A stretch of 64,000 nucleotides of DNA from an uncultured Oscillospiraceae bacterium (GTDB lineage: Bacteria; Bacillota; Clostridia; Oscillospirales; Oscillospiraceae): assembly GCA_934622035.1 (NCBI GenBank), contig CAKTVG010000003.1:89360-153359 (forward strand). The letters are read 5' to 3'. The translations under genes were made by a program, and so were the position numbers. This document shows, piece by piece, positions 27,006 through 36,731 of this stretch (position 1 is the stretch's first letter; each line of letters starts with the position of its first letter). The notes beneath the pieces were generated by a model, which worked only from the letters and a program-made list of their open reading frames with translations, was not told the origin of the DNA and did no database searches.

Positions 27006-27115
27006 TTTTCATTTTTTGTTTCCTCCTACCTGTGCAAAATGCCCCGTGCTGTTGACAACTGTCCTTCTCCCGGCCGCATACGCGCCTGCCGCGCGCATAG
27101 ACCCGGCAGATGCTA

Positions 27116-27144
27116 TTGACAATTCTTCCTTCTCAAAGTATAAT
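27116..27144 (+). promoter_or_regulatory. Consensus promoter of the methyltransferase-nucleotidyltransferase-TetR cluster
   Basis: TTGACA (27116-27121), 17-bp spacer, TATAAT (27139-27144), a perfect sigma-A promoter. The rest of the gap (27006-27115) shows nothing further. Confidence 0.85.
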
Positions 27145-27186
27145 GCGTGATATATATTGTACTATATTGGCAAAGGACGTTGTCCT

Positions 27187-27786
27187 ATGACATATCCATT
27201 GGAGCAGTCTCTTCCCTATTTTCTGCTGGCGCTGCTTGTGCTGGCGGTATTCTATGGCATCTATTTCACAAAAAAGCTGGTGCAAAAGCGGCACGGAATA
27301 CAAACGCGGCAGATCGGCCGCCGGAAAGAGAAGTCCATCCATACGGTGGAAATTCTGATGAGCATTGCAACGCTCGGCGCTCCTGCGGCGCAGCTTGCAT
27401 CGATCGCGTTCGGCTGGAGCTATCTGCCCGCCGGGGCACGCTTCACCGGCTTCTGCATCGGAATGCTGGGCGATGCGGTCTTCCTGGCGGCCGTTCTGAC
27501 CATGAAGGACAGCTGGCGGGCCGGTATTCCCGACCGCGACAAGACCGAGCTCGTTACGACCGGGATATACAAATTCAGCCGCAATCCGGCCTTTCTGGGC
27601 TTTGATCTGCAATACATCGGCGTTCTGCTCATGTATTGCAATCCCCTGACGGCTGCGTTCTCCGTTTTTGCAATGGTCATGCTGCATTTGCAGATTTTGC
27701 AGGAGGAACGGTATTTGACATCAGTCTTCGGCGCGCCGTATCAGCAGTACAAGAAGAAGGTGTTCCGCTATCTCGGACGCCGCTGA
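27187..27786 (+). CDS. Isoprenylcysteine methyltransferase-like membrane protein
   Basis: 199 residues from ATG 27187; the upstream in-frame ATG at 27157 is almost at the transcription start. Four to five membrane helices and the ICMT/PEMT family C-terminal core: GIYKFSRNPAFLGFDL, then EERYL..FG..Y..YKKKVFRYLG. These membrane enzymes use S-adenosylmethionine to methylate lipids or prenylated substrates; the bacterial substrate is unknown. First gene of a three-gene cluster. Confidence 0.8.
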   Translation: MTYPLEQSLPYFLLALLVLAVFYGIYFTKKLVQKRHGIQTRQIGRRKEKSIHTVEILMSIATLGAPAAQLASIAFGWSYLPAGARFTGFCIGMLGDAVFLAAVLTMKDSWRAGIPDRDKTELVTTGIYKFSRNPAFLGFDLQYIGVLLMYCNPLTAAFSVFAMVMLHLQILQEERYLTSVFGAPYQQYKKKVFRYLGRR

Positions 27787-27813
27787 TACACGAGCAGATA
27801 AGGAGGCGCTCTC

Positions 27814-28635
27814 ATGACGGAGCATCAGAACATCACGCAGGAGATCATTCCCGCCAAGCTGGAGGAAATCGAATCGCAGGAGCATGTCCGGATCCTCCAC
27901 TGCGTTGAATCCGGCAGCCGCGCATGGGGCTTTGCCTCGCCGGACAGCGACTATGACGTCCGTTTCATTTACGTCCGCCCCGCAGAATACTATCTGCGGC
28001 TGGAAAAGACGCGCGACGTCATCGAATGGCAGCTGGACGACACGCTGGACATCAACGGCTGGGATCTGCAAAAGGCGCTGCGTCTGCTGCACGGCTCGAA
28101 CCCGACACTCTTCGAATGGAACGGCTCGCCCATCGTGTACCGGACGACGCCGATGTGGGCAGAAATCTCTGCTGTAATCGGCCATTTCTTTCAACAAAAG
28201 GCCGGACTGTACCATTACCTCAGCACCGCAAAGAAGAATTATCGCGAGAATTCTCTCCGGGGCGACATGGTCAAACTGAAAAAGTATTTCTATGTGCTGC
28301 GGCCCCTTCTGGCCTGCCGCTGGATTTTGGAAAAGCAGACCCCTCCGCCCATGCTTTTTTCCACGCTGGCGGAGACCTGCCTTGATCCGGCGCTGGTTCC
28401 GGTCGTGGACGATCTGCTGCGGCAGAAAATGGAGACGCCGGAAGTGGGCCTTGGCCCCCGCATCGACGTGCTCAATGAATATCTCGACGTCTCCATTGCA
28501 GAGATCGACCGGCGCATCGCCGCGCTCCCGCGCGATAAAAGCGTCTCCTGGGACGAGCTGAACCGGCTGTTCCTGCATGCGGTCGGCCTTGGTTTTCAAG
28601 AGGCAGAGGACGTGCCCTATGGCTCCAAAGAATAA
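27814..28635 (+). CDS. Nucleotidyltransferase-fold protein (RlaP/YcgL-like)
   Basis: 273 residues. N-terminal Pol-beta-type nucleotidyltransferase signature: GSRAWGF (about 34-40) followed by SPDSDYDVRF (42-51, metal-binding acids), then a helical region. Members of this predicted nucleotidyltransferase family occur beside RNA repair or toxin-antitoxin genes, but the actual substrate is unknown. Start follows AAGGAGG. It ends 17 bases inside the TetR gene, so the two are translationally coupled. Confidence 0.8.
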   Translation: MTEHQNITQEIIPAKLEEIESQEHVRILHCVESGSRAWGFASPDSDYDVRFIYVRPAEYYLRLEKTRDVIEWQLDDTLDINGWDLQKALRLLHGSNPTLFEWNGSPIVYRTTPMWAEISAVIGHFFQQKAGLYHYLSTAKKNYRENSLRGDMVKLKKYFYVLRPLLACRWILEKQTPPPMLFSTLAETCLDPALVPVVDDLLRQKMETPEVGLGPRIDVLNEYLDVSIAEIDRRIAALPRDKSVSWDELNRLFLHAVGLGFQEAEDVPYGSKE

Positions 28636-29245
28636 ATTTACGAGGAAAGAAATGGTAAGCGCCGCCTTGCAGGTCGTGCGGGCGAACGGCATCGATGGGC
28701 TGACCGCAAAGGCTCTGGCGGATGAACTCGGCACATCCACGCAGCCGGTCTTCACCGCCTTTGGCTCCATGGATGCCCTTCGGCAGGCAGTCCATGCCGC
28801 TGCGCTGGATATTTACGACCGCTATATGAATGCCGGCCTGCTGGAAGATATCCCCTTTTTCGGCGCAGGAATGCAGTATATCCGATTTGCAAGAGAAGAA
28901 CCGGCACTTTACCGGCTTCTCTTTCTGTCTGAGACGGCCAACACCGCAGCGGACACCATGCAGCGCTTGCAGACGATAGTTTGTCCGGCTCTGCGGCGCA
29001 TCTACCGGCTCACCGGCGAGGAGGCGGAGGTCTATTTTCGCGATCTGTGGCTTGTGGTACACGGTCTGACCACGCTGATCGTGAACGGCGGCTGTCCCTA
29101 TTCCGACCGGGAGATCGGGCAGCTTCTGACCGGCGTCAGCCTCAGCGTCTGCAAGGCCATCAAGGAAATCCCCGGCTTCGCATCAGGCGAGTTTGACCGC
29201 GATGCCGCCTTCCGCGCGCTGATCGGCGAAGAAAGCGCTGAATGA
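28619..29245 (+). CDS. TetR-family transcriptional regulator
   Basis: 208 residues from the ATG at 28619, with AGAGGACG upstream. N-terminal helix-turn-helix (about 8-50: KEMVSAALQVVRANG, LTAKALADELGTSTQPVFTAFGS), then a helical ligand-binding domain. It probably controls its own cluster or the promoter at 27116. No palindromic operator was evident around that promoter. Confidence 0.85.
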   Translation: MAPKNKFTRKEMVSAALQVVRANGIDGLTAKALADELGTSTQPVFTAFGSMDALRQAVHAAALDIYDRYMNAGLLEDIPFFGAGMQYIRFAREEPALYRLLFLSETANTAADTMQRLQTIVCPALRRIYRLTGEEAEVYFRDLWLVVHGLTTLIVNGGCPYSDREIGQLLTGVSLSVCKAIKEIPGFASGEFDRDAAFRALIGEESAE

Positions 29246-29264
29246 AATGCGGCAGCAATATGAT

Positions 29265-29303
29265 AAAAGCCGGAGTCAGGCGTATTGCCCGACTCCGGCT
29301 TTT
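29265..29303. terminator. Bidirectional terminator
   Basis: 13-bp stem AAAAGCCGGAGTC with its complement, T-runs on both strands, shared by the TetR gene and the convergent catabolic operon. Confidence 0.85.
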
Positions 29304-29319
29304 GTCCATATGGTTGTTA

Positions 29320-30297
29320 TTACCGAATCAGATCATGCGGCCTCTGCCCAAGCAGAACCGCCTTGACATTTTCGGAGGCAACGCGGCGGCATTCCTCCAG
29401 CGCCTGCTTACTGACATAGCCGGTGTGCGGCGTGCAGAAGAAGTTGTCCAGGGTAAACAGCGGATTCATTTCCGGCTTCCAGCCCTCCATCTTCATCGGC
29501 TCCTCTTCCGGATCGTCCAGCGCCGCACCGGAAATGACGCCGTTCTTCAGTGCATGGTACAGCGCCAGATTGTCCACGCATTTGCCGCGCGAGACGCAAA
29601 CCAAATAAGCCGACGGCTTCATCATCGCGAGCGTTTCGGCATTGATGATGTGGTGCGTCTGCTCCGTATGCGGGCAGAAAATGCTGACCACATCCGCACA
29701 TCGCAGCATCTCCTCCAACTCCATTTTCTTCACGCCATGCGTGGACATCAGGCTCTCGGAGAGGAAGGGGTCATACGCTCTGACATCAAAGCCGAACATT
29801 TGCAGCTTGCGCGCGGCATTCTGCGCAATGCGTCCGAAGCCAACCATGCCAAACACAGCGCCGCGGTAACGCGGGATGGGTGCCTTCCAATCCTGCCAGC
29901 GATAGCTACCCTGATGCACGCATGCGTTGTAGCGCGGGATATTACGCATCAGCATAAAGGCCATGGAAATCGCATGGTCTGCGACCTCGTCAAGGCAATA
30001 GTCCGGAACATTGGTCACGATGATTCCTTTTTCTTTGCAAGCCTTTAAATCCAGAATATCGGTGCCAATACCATATCGGGCAATGACCTTGCACTTTGTC
30101 AGCTTGTCAATCGTGTCCTTTCCGATCTTCGCATACTGCTGCAAAATGGCGTCCGCATCGGCGGCAAGCTCGCCCAGCCCCTCGCCGGTTTTACACTTCA
30201 GGCCGATGACCTCCGCGCCGATTGGTTCGAGAATCGCCCTTTCGATCTCGTTGTCCGGGTAGTCGTAGTCGGAAATATAGACCTTAAATTTACTCAT
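29320..30297 (-). CDS. D-2-hydroxyacid dehydrogenase family protein
   Basis: 325 residues from ATG 30297. NAD(P)-binding GFGRIAQNAARKLQMFGFDV, then catalytic Arg in VSRGKCVD, Glu in DDPEEEP and His in TPHTGY, the triad of D-isomer-specific dehydrogenases; closest in feel to the CtBP/phosphoglycerate-dehydrogenase branch. It would reduce or oxidise a 2-keto/2-hydroxy acid. Last gene of the catabolic operon, separated by a hairpin from the binding-protein gene. Confidence 0.85.
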   Translation of the reverse strand: MSKFKVYISDYDYPDNEIERAILEPIGAEVIGLKCKTGEGLGELAADADAILQQYAKIGKDTIDKLTKCKVIARYGIGTDILDLKACKEKGIIVTNVPDYCLDEVADHAISMAFMLMRNIPRYNACVHQGSYRWQDWKAPIPRYRGAVFGMVGFGRIAQNAARKLQMFGFDVRAYDPFLSESLMSTHGVKKMELEEMLRCADVVSIFCPHTEQTHHIINAETLAMMKPSAYLVCVSRGKCVDNLALYHALKNGVISGAALDDPEEEPMKMEGWKPEMNPLFTLDNFFCTPHTGYVSKQALEECRRVASENVKAVLLGQRPHDLIR

Positions 30298-30316
30298 ATT
30301 ATTCTCCTTGCTTGTG

Positions 30317-30344
30317 CCGTGGGAGACCGGTGGGCCTCCCACGG
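30317..30344 (-). promoter_or_regulatory. Intercistronic hairpin
   Basis: 9-bp stem CCGTGGGAG with its complement around a 10-base loop, between the binding-protein and dehydrogenase genes; no T-run, so mRNA stability is more likely than termination. Confidence 0.5.
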
Positions 30345-30352
30345 AGCTGCGA

Positions 30353-31411
30353 TCAGTTAAAGCCGTTGGTTGCGTAAATTGCGTTCTGTTCGAGATAGGC
30401 GTCAATGTTGTCCTTCGTGACAAGGTTGACGGATGTGTAAATATAATTCGGCGTGACCTTCGCGCCCGCTGCTGCATTGTCGGCGGTCAGAGGCATGTCA
30501 ATGTGCGCTTCGGTCACCAGGCAGACAAGTGCCCAATAGGACATGGAAATGTCGTTCTGCGCGAACGTACCGGTAATCGTGCCGTTCTGCACCATTTCCA
30601 GAACGTCGGAGTTGCGGTCCAGGCCAAGGACGTCGACCTTGCCGGTGAGGTTCAGCTCAGCCAGAGCAGTTGCCGCGCCGGAAGCGCCGGTGGAGTCGCA
30701 GCACACAAAGCCGTTCAGATCGTCATACTTGATCGCAATGTCCTTTGCTGCGTTGATTGCGGTAACGGAATCCGCCTTGGTATCGCCGGCGGCAACAACT
30801 TCGATATCGGGGTATTCGCTGAAGCCGTCCATGAAGCCCTGATAGCGCTCTTCAAACATCGCAGAGCCTGTGATGGTCATAATGGCAACCTTGCCCTTGC
30901 CGCCGAGCATTTCCGCATAAAGCTTCGCGCCGGAATAGCCAAGGTCGTGCTGAGAAGTACCAATGTAAGTGTCGCCCGTTTCGCCGGAATAGCCGACATA
31001 AGTTACAACGGGGATACCTGCGGCCTGCGCCTGCTTAATATAGGGATCCAACGCAGCGTCGTAGCCCCAGACACAGATGCCCGCCGGTTCCTTTGCCATC
31101 GCGGTCTCAAATGCGGAAACCATTGCATTGATGTCGTCGTCGGCAGGGCCGGTAAAGGAGACCTTCACGCCGAAGAGCTTGCCGGCCATTTCCCAGCCGT
31201 ACTTCTGAGAGTTGAAGTACTCGATGTTGTTCAGGCAATTGACAATCACGTATTCTTCATCGGAGGAGATCATGCTTTGCAGCGTTCCGTCCGCTGCGGC
31301 GGGGGCATCGGGGGTCTTGCTTTCGTTGTTCGGCTGCGCGTTATTGCCGCAGGCGGCAAAGAGGCAGGCAGCCAGTGCGAGGGTAAGAATAAGTGCAAGC
31401 AGTTTTTTCAT
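30353..31411 (-). CDS. Sugar ABC transporter substrate-binding lipoprotein, RbsB type
   Basis: 352 residues. Lipoprotein signal ends LFAAC (probable Cys21), followed by a periplasmic-binding fold of the ribose/galactose cluster: GPADDDINAMVSAFETAMAK, the AAGIPVVTYVG hinge and LGLDRNSDVLEMVQNGTI. It captures a sugar, polyol or sugar acid. Operates with the permease and double ATPase encoded upstream. Confidence 0.92.
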   Translation of the reverse strand: MKKLLALILTLALAACLFAACGNNAQPNNESKTPDAPAAADGTLQSMISSDEEYVIVNCLNNIEYFNSQKYGWEMAGKLFGVKVSFTGPADDDINAMVSAFETAMAKEPAGICVWGYDAALDPYIKQAQAAGIPVVTYVGYSGETGDTYIGTSQHDLGYSGAKLYAEMLGGKGKVAIMTITGSAMFEERYQGFMDGFSEYPDIEVVAAGDTKADSVTAINAAKDIAIKYDDLNGFVCCDSTGASGAATALAELNLTGKVDVLGLDRNSDVLEMVQNGTITGTFAQNDISMSYWALVCLVTEAHIDMPLTADNAAAGAKVTPNYIYTSVNLVTKDNIDAYLEQNAIYATNGFN

Positions 31412-31440
31412 TTCTTTTTCTCCTTTTATTTTGTGTATCT

Positions 31441-32493
31441 TCAGTCCTTGACGATCAGGACCTTGATCCGGCCTTGGCCATGCGAAGTTCTGGCAAATTC
31501 CAGTGCTTCCGGGGTCTGCTCAAAGGAATAGCGATGAGAAATGCAGGACTCCACATCGATTTTCCCCGCTGCCATCATGTTCAGCGCGGGAGCGAAGCTG
31601 TTCGGGCTTGCCAGCGTGCCGTACAGCGTGATATCGCGGCTGGTGATATACTCCAGCTTGACCGGAACCGTGTCTCTGCCGGTCAGGCTCAATGCGCACA
31701 ATCTGCCGCCGGGCGCCGTCATGACAATGGCGGTGTTGATAACCTCCGGGTTTCCCGTGTCCTCAAAAACGACGTCAGCATAGTCTCCAAACCATTCCTT
31801 AATGGATTCCAGCACATCGCACTGCTTGGAATTGAACAGCCGCAGACCCCACTTTCCTTCGATCAGCGGACGGTGCATCTCCTTGCGCGCAACGACCGCA
31901 ACCTTGCCCGCACCGCAATAGGCCGCAAGCTGCGCATTTAAAAGGCCAATGGGTCCGTCGCCGAAGACGACGACATTGTCGCCCGGTTCGATTCCGGTGC
32001 GGCGGACGGCGTAAAGCACCGTCGCCAAAGGCTCTACCAGCGCCGCCTGCTCCGGCGTGATGCCGGCGGGCACCTTGTAGATATTTTTGCCATCGGTTTT
32101 GAGATATTCCGCCATGGAGCCGTCGTAGCGGATCACGCCCAGCTCGGTGCGATTGGAGCAGAGGTGATACTTGCCCTTTTTGCAGTTCTTACATCTGCCG
32201 CAGCCAATGGAGATGTCGCCCACCACGAGGTCGCCGACGTCAAAGCCGGTCACGCCGCTGCCCAATTCCTCGACGGTGCCGCACCATTCATGGCCGGGCG
32301 TCAGAGGCATCTTGGACAGGCCGTCTCTGTAGTAAGACATGCTGCCGTCGTAAAGCTCCACATCCGTCGTGCAGATGCCGGTGGCAAGCACGCGAATCAG
32401 AACCTCATGCGGCTCCAGCTGGGGAATGGGAACCTCCTGCTTTTCGATCTTCAGGGGTGCAGTGACGCGAAATGCCTGCATGGTACCTTTCAT
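31441..32493 (-). CDS. Zinc-dependent medium-chain dehydrogenase
   Basis: 350 residues from ATG 32493 (AAAGGAGG upstream). GroES-like domain with catalytic zinc ligands Cys41 (GICTTD) and His68/Glu69 (GHEW); structural zinc site Cys98, Cys101, Cys104, Cys112 (CGRCKNCKKGKYHLC); Rossmann VFGDGPIGLLNAQLA. Resembles polyol/threonine dehydrogenases. It probably oxidises a hydroxyl of the imported polyol or sugar acid to a ketone. The gene sits between the permease and binding-protein genes, a strong sign that its substrate is the transported compound. Confidence 0.9.
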   Translation of the reverse strand: MKGTMQAFRVTAPLKIEKQEVPIPQLEPHEVLIRVLATGICTTDVELYDGSMSYYRDGLSKMPLTPGHEWCGTVEELGSGVTGFDVGDLVVGDISIGCGRCKNCKKGKYHLCSNRTELGVIRYDGSMAEYLKTDGKNIYKVPAGITPEQAALVEPLATVLYAVRRTGIEPGDNVVVFGDGPIGLLNAQLAAYCGAGKVAVVARKEMHRPLIEGKWGLRLFNSKQCDVLESIKEWFGDYADVVFEDTGNPEVINTAIVMTAPGGRLCALSLTGRDTVPVKLEYITSRDITLYGTLASPNSFAPALNMMAAGKIDVESCISHRYSFEQTPEALEFARTSHGQGRIKVLIVKD

Positions 32494-32513
32494 AGTTTTT
32501 TGCCTCCTTTGAA

Positions 32514-33497
32514 TTACAGCGCCGTTTTTCCGGCCGCTTTTTTCTTTTCGCTGAGTGCGTCGAAGAGAATCGCCACAATCAGGATTACACCAGTAACAAA
32601 ATTCTGCCAGTAGATGTTCACACCAAGCAGGTTCAGCGCGGTGGACAGCATGGCAAGGAACAGTGCGCCGAGCACGGACGCCCACACGGAGCCCTTGCCT
32701 CCGTTCAAGCTTGCACCACCGATGATACAGGCGGTGATGGTGTCCATGGCGGTATCCGAGCCGATGGTGACGGAGGCCGCGCCGAAGCGGGCCGTAATCA
32801 TAATGCCCGCAATGCCGGAGCACAGGCCGCACAGGCAGAAGCACACGATTTTGGCGCGCTCCACCTTCATACCGCTGAGCTTGGCGGCCTTTTCATTGCT
32901 TCCGATGTAGAAGACCTGCCGCGCAGCGCGGTTGTTGCGGAGCATATAGTCTGCAAAGAGAACAATGACCAGCAGCACAAGGATGGGATACTGGATGCCG
33001 AGGCCGGGAATTGTTCCCTGGCCGATCTTGTTGAAGGCCTCCGGCAGGCCGGTCACAGACCGCCCGTGAGAGGCAACCAGCATCAAGCCCTCCAACGCAC
33101 AGCTCATACCAAGTGTGGTGATGAAGGAGTTCAGGCCGATCTTTGCCACAAGGAAGCCGTTGAGCCAGCCGATGGCGACCGAACACAAAAGCGCAATCAG
33201 AATTGCAGGAACCACCGGCACGCCCTTGGTCATGCACAGGCCGCACAGGACGCCCGTGATTGCCATGTTCATGCCGACGGACAGATCCATCTGGCCGCAT
33301 GCCAGAAGCAGCACCATACCGACCGCAACGAGGCCTTCCACGGTAATGCTCATGAGCATGGAGAGAATGTTGGCCCTCTTGAGAAATACCGGCGTAAACA
33401 GTGAAACCACCAGACCGGCAACCACCAGAGCGATAAGCAGAACGAATTCTCTGGCGGTCAGAATTCGTTTCAGTCGAACGGAAAAGCTGTTTTGCAT
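32514..33497 (-). CDS. Sugar ABC transporter permease, RbsC type
   Basis: 327 residues, about ten membrane helices. RbsC/AraH signature features LLACGQMDLSVGMNMAITGVL, GWLNGFLVAKIGLNSFITTLG and GAASVTIGSDTAMDTITACIIGGASLNGGKG. Start follows AGGAGG, 12 bases after the ATPase stop. Confidence 0.93.
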   Translation of the reverse strand: MQNSFSVRLKRILTAREFVLLIALVVAGLVVSLFTPVFLKRANILSMLMSITVEGLVAVGMVLLLACGQMDLSVGMNMAITGVLCGLCMTKGVPVVPAILIALLCSVAIGWLNGFLVAKIGLNSFITTLGMSCALEGLMLVASHGRSVTGLPEAFNKIGQGTIPGLGIQYPILVLLVIVLFADYMLRNNRAARQVFYIGSNEKAAKLSGMKVERAKIVCFCLCGLCSGIAGIMITARFGAASVTIGSDTAMDTITACIIGGASLNGGKGSVWASVLGALFLAMLSTALNLLGVNIYWQNFVTGVILIVAILFDALSEKKKAAGKTAL

Positions 33498-33509
33498 GAT
33501 GTCTCCTCC

Positions 33510-35018
33510 TTATTTGCTTGCTTCCTGCCGGGTGCCGGTTGCAAGATGCATGATTTTGTTTTCATCGAAGTCTTCCTTCCCGACCTCGCCGGACACCGTG
33601 CCATTATGCATAACCACGATCCGGTCGCAGATGCCGAGAAGCTCCGGCAGCTCCGAGGAGACCACCAGCACGCAGTTGCCCGCGTCCGCATGCTCCTTCA
33701 GCATTTGATAAATTTCCGCCTTTGCGCCGACATCCACGCCGCGCGTCGGCTCATCAACAATCAGAACCTTCGGGTCGAGTCCCATCCACATGGCAAGCAG
33801 GCACTTTTGCTGATTGCCGCCGGAAAGATGTCCCATCGTCTGCCGCAGAGAAGGCGTCGCAACGCGAAAGCGCTTCACCTGCTGCCGGGCGTAGTTCTGC
33901 ATCTCGTCGTTTTTCAGCATGCCGCGGCGGCTGAAGCGCCTGAGCTGCGTGGCGGCAATGTTGCGGGCGATGTCGAATTCCAGAAACAGGCCCAGCCCCT
34001 TGCGATCCTCGGAAACATAGCCAAGTCCGCTGCGGACGGCATCCTGCGTGGAACGGATTCTGAGCTCTCTGCCGTCCAGGCAAACTCTGCCCGTACGCTT
34101 GTGCGCACCCATGATGCCGAGCGCCATTTCCGTGCGGCCCGCGCCGATGAGCCCGGCAACGCCGACGATTTCTCCCCGGCGGATACCAAAGGAAACATCA
34201 TGATACATGCTTCCGCCGCTCAGGCCCTCCACCGCAAAGGCAAAGTGCTCTGAAAGCTTCCGCTCACGCTGCTCTGTGCCGAAGAGCTGCGTGATTTCGC
34301 GGCCAACCATCATGCCGATGATTTTTCCCGCGGTTGCCTCCTGCGTCTGCATGCTGCCGACATAGCTGCCGTCGCGCATAACAACGATGCGGTCCGAAAG
34401 GGCAAACACCTCGTCAAGCTTATGTGTAATGTAGAGGAAGGCATAGCCCTGCGCCTTCAAGCGGCGAACATTTTCAAACATCAGCTCGATCTGATCCTCC
34501 GCCAGTGAGCTGGTCGGCTCGTCAAGAATGATGATCTTCGCTCCCGTATTGATCGCACGAATGATCTCCAGAAGCTGCTGCGTGCCGACCGGCAGATGCT
34601 TGACCAGCGTGCGGGGATTCAAATTCAGGTGGAAGCTTTTCAGCAGCTCCTCCGTTTTTTCATAAAGGGTCTTCCAGGAGATCATGCCCGCAGCATTCAC
34701 CGGCTGGCGGTTCAGGAAGATGTTCTCGGCAATGGTCATCTCCCCTACCATCGTCAGCTCCTGGTGCACCATCGTGATTCCGTGCTGCATGGCATCCATC
34801 GCAGAGGAAAAGCTGACCTTCTCCCCGTTGACATAGAGCCGGCCGGCGTCCGGGCGCTCGATGCCGCAGATCATCTTTGACATCGTGGATTTGCCTGCGC
34901 CGTTTTCTCCCAGCAGCGCGAGCACCTCGCCCGCATGCAGCTCCAGCGATACGTCCTTGACGGCAACCACGCCAGGATATTCCTTGCGCAGCCCCTCTGC
35001 TTTTAATACAACCGACAT
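33510..35018 (-). CDS. Sugar ABC transporter ATP-binding protein, RbsA type
   Basis: 502 residues with two fused ATPase domains: the first with Walker A GENGAGKST and Walker B ILDEPTSSL, the second with the usual degenerate P-loop (GLIGAGRTE) and a signature LSGGNQQK. Start ATG 35018 follows GGAGG; an upstream in-frame start at 35051 has none. Powers the RbsC-type permease. Confidence 0.93.
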   Translation of the reverse strand: MSVVLKAEGLRKEYPGVVAVKDVSLELHAGEVLALLGENGAGKSTMSKMICGIERPDAGRLYVNGEKVSFSSAMDAMQHGITMVHQELTMVGEMTIAENIFLNRQPVNAAGMISWKTLYEKTEELLKSFHLNLNPRTLVKHLPVGTQQLLEIIRAINTGAKIIILDEPTSSLAEDQIELMFENVRRLKAQGYAFLYITHKLDEVFALSDRIVVMRDGSYVGSMQTQEATAGKIIGMMVGREITQLFGTEQRERKLSEHFAFAVEGLSGGSMYHDVSFGIRRGEIVGVAGLIGAGRTEMALGIMGAHKRTGRVCLDGRELRIRSTQDAVRSGLGYVSEDRKGLGLFLEFDIARNIAATQLRRFSRRGMLKNDEMQNYARQQVKRFRVATPSLRQTMGHLSGGNQQKCLLAMWMGLDPKVLIVDEPTRGVDVGAKAEIYQMLKEHADAGNCVLVVSSELPELLGICDRIVVMHNGTVSGEVGKEDFDENKIMHLATGTRQEASK

Positions 35019-35037
35019 TGGCTTGCCTCCCTGCTTC

Positions 35038-36060
35038 TCAGCGCTGCACACGTCCGGAACCGTCGCCCTTCATCAGCGCCCTGACCTCTGCGACGGTCGA
35101 CTGGCTGAAGTCGTTCTCCGTCGCCTGCTTCAGGCAGGAGGCCGCAACGGCAAAATCAATCGCCTCCTGCGGGGCATAGCCCTGCATCAGGGCATAAATC
35201 AGGCCGCCGCCGAAGCTGTCGCCGCCGCCGACGCGGTCGACCAGATGGATCCTATACTCACGGGAGGCATAAAGCCGTTCGCCGTCGCAGAGGATGCCCG
35301 CCCAGGTATTGTCGCTGGCAGACAGGCTGCCGCGGAGTGTGATGGCAACCTTTTTCATACCGAAGCGCTCCATGAGCTGCTGTGCTACGGAGCGATACCC
35401 CTCCAGGCTCAGCTTGCCGCTTGTCACGTCCGTATCCGCCGCCCGAATACCGAACACCTTCTCGGCATCCTCTTCATTGGCAATGCAGACATCGACGTAC
35501 CGCATCAGCTCCTGCATTACTGCCCCCGCCTTTTCCGTAGACCAGAGGTTTTTGCGATAGTTCAGATCACAGGAAACGGTGAGGCCCTTTTCCTTTGCTT
35601 TCCGGCAAGCGTCAAGGCAGATTCCCGCAAGCGAATCAGAAAGCGCCGGAGTAATACCGGTGAAATGGAACCAGCTCGCCCCCTCAAAAATTCTGTCCCA
35701 GTCAAAGTCCTCCGCAGCCGCCGCAGCGATGGAGGAGTGCTTTCTGTCATAAATGACCTTGGACGGGCGCTGTGAAGCGCCCTTCTCTACAAAGTAGATT
35801 CCGAAGCGCTCGCCGCCGAGCACGATGTCCGAAACATCGACGCGGTAGCCGCGCAGCACACGCAGCGCCTGGCGCGTCAGATCGTTGTCCGGAAGCTTTG
35901 TTACGAATTTCGCCTCGCCGCCGTAATTGGCCACGGAAACGGCAACATTCGCCTCGCCGCCCGCAAAGGTCATGCCGAATTCACTCGCCTGCACCACACG
36001 CAGATAACCCGGCGGGCTGAAGCGGCACATAATCTCGCCGAAGCATACCAGTTTTCCCAT
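35038..36060 (-). CDS. kdgK: 2-dehydro-3-deoxygluconokinase (PfkB family)
   Basis: 340 residues from ATG 36060. PfkB sugar kinase: FGEIMCRFSPPG at the N-terminus (typical of KDG kinases), FAGGEANVAVSVANYGG and the C-terminal anion-hole motif DRVGGGDSFGGGLIYAL with catalytic Asp. Phosphorylates KDG to KDPG. With the adjacent KDPG aldolase it completes the lower Entner-Doudoroff-type route. Confidence 0.87.
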   Translation of the reverse strand: MGKLVCFGEIMCRFSPPGYLRVVQASEFGMTFAGGEANVAVSVANYGGEAKFVTKLPDNDLTRQALRVLRGYRVDVSDIVLGGERFGIYFVEKGASQRPSKVIYDRKHSSIAAAAAEDFDWDRIFEGASWFHFTGITPALSDSLAGICLDACRKAKEKGLTVSCDLNYRKNLWSTEKAGAVMQELMRYVDVCIANEEDAEKVFGIRAADTDVTSGKLSLEGYRSVAQQLMERFGMKKVAITLRGSLSASDNTWAGILCDGERLYASREYRIHLVDRVGGGDSFGGGLIYALMQGYAPQEAIDFAVAASCLKQATENDFSQSTVAEVRALMKGDGSGRVQR

Positions 36061-36073
36061 CATTTCCTCCCCC

Positions 36074-36721
36074 TCAGAGCCGCGCAGCCGCGGCGACATA
36101 GCGCCGTGCCAGCTCCGTCATTCCTGCAAAATCGCCCGCGGCGATCAACTTCTTGTTGACAATGTTGCCGCCGATGCCGAAGCCGCAGACTCCGGCGCGG
36201 TAAAATTCCTCCATATTTTCATCATTGACGCCGCCGACAGCCAGCATCGGGATGTGGCTCAGCGGCGCGCGGATTGCGCGGATGTAACCCGCACCGAGGT
36301 TGTCCGTCGGGAACAGCTTTACAAAATCCGCCCCCGCCTCGTAAGCCTCCACGATCTCCGAAGGCGTCATCGCGCCGGGCATGGCAAGCATTCCCAGCCG
36401 CTTTGCCTCGCGGATCAGCGCCGGATTTGTATTCGGAGAGATCATGTAGCGCGCTCCTGCCCGGTGCGCCGCATACAGCTGCTGCATTGTGACGACCGTG
36501 CCTGCGCCAACATACAGCTCAGGAAAGCGCCCGGCAATTGCTTCAATCGCGCGGTAGGTATCCTCGATACAGGTCGGCGAGTTCTGGCTGAAGGTGACCT
36601 CCACAAAGCGGATGCCGCCGTCATAGAGCGCCTGCACAACCTTTAATACCGTATCAACCGGCAGGCCGCGGACAATGGCGATGATCTTCTCCTTTTGAAT
36701 TCTTGCGATCAGGTCTTCCAT
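36074..36721 (-). CDS. eda: KDPG/KHG aldolase
   Basis: 215 residues. Class I aldolase splitting KDPG to pyruvate and glyceraldehyde 3-phosphate. Schiff-base Lys135 in DFVKLFPTDNLG, Glu41 in FVEVTF, and VGAGTV (71-76). Fourteen bases before the kinase gene, in the same operon. Confidence 0.92.
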   Translation of the reverse strand: MEDLIARIQKEKIIAIVRGLPVDTVLKVVQALYDGGIRFVEVTFSQNSPTCIEDTYRAIEAIAGRFPELYVGAGTVVTMQQLYAAHRAGARYMISPNTNPALIREAKRLGMLAMPGAMTPSEIVEAYEAGADFVKLFPTDNLGAGYIRAIRAPLSHIPMLAVGGVNDENMEEFYRAGVCGFGIGGNIVNKKLIAAGDFAGMTELARRYVAAAARL

Positions 36722-36731
36722 GCTTCTCTCC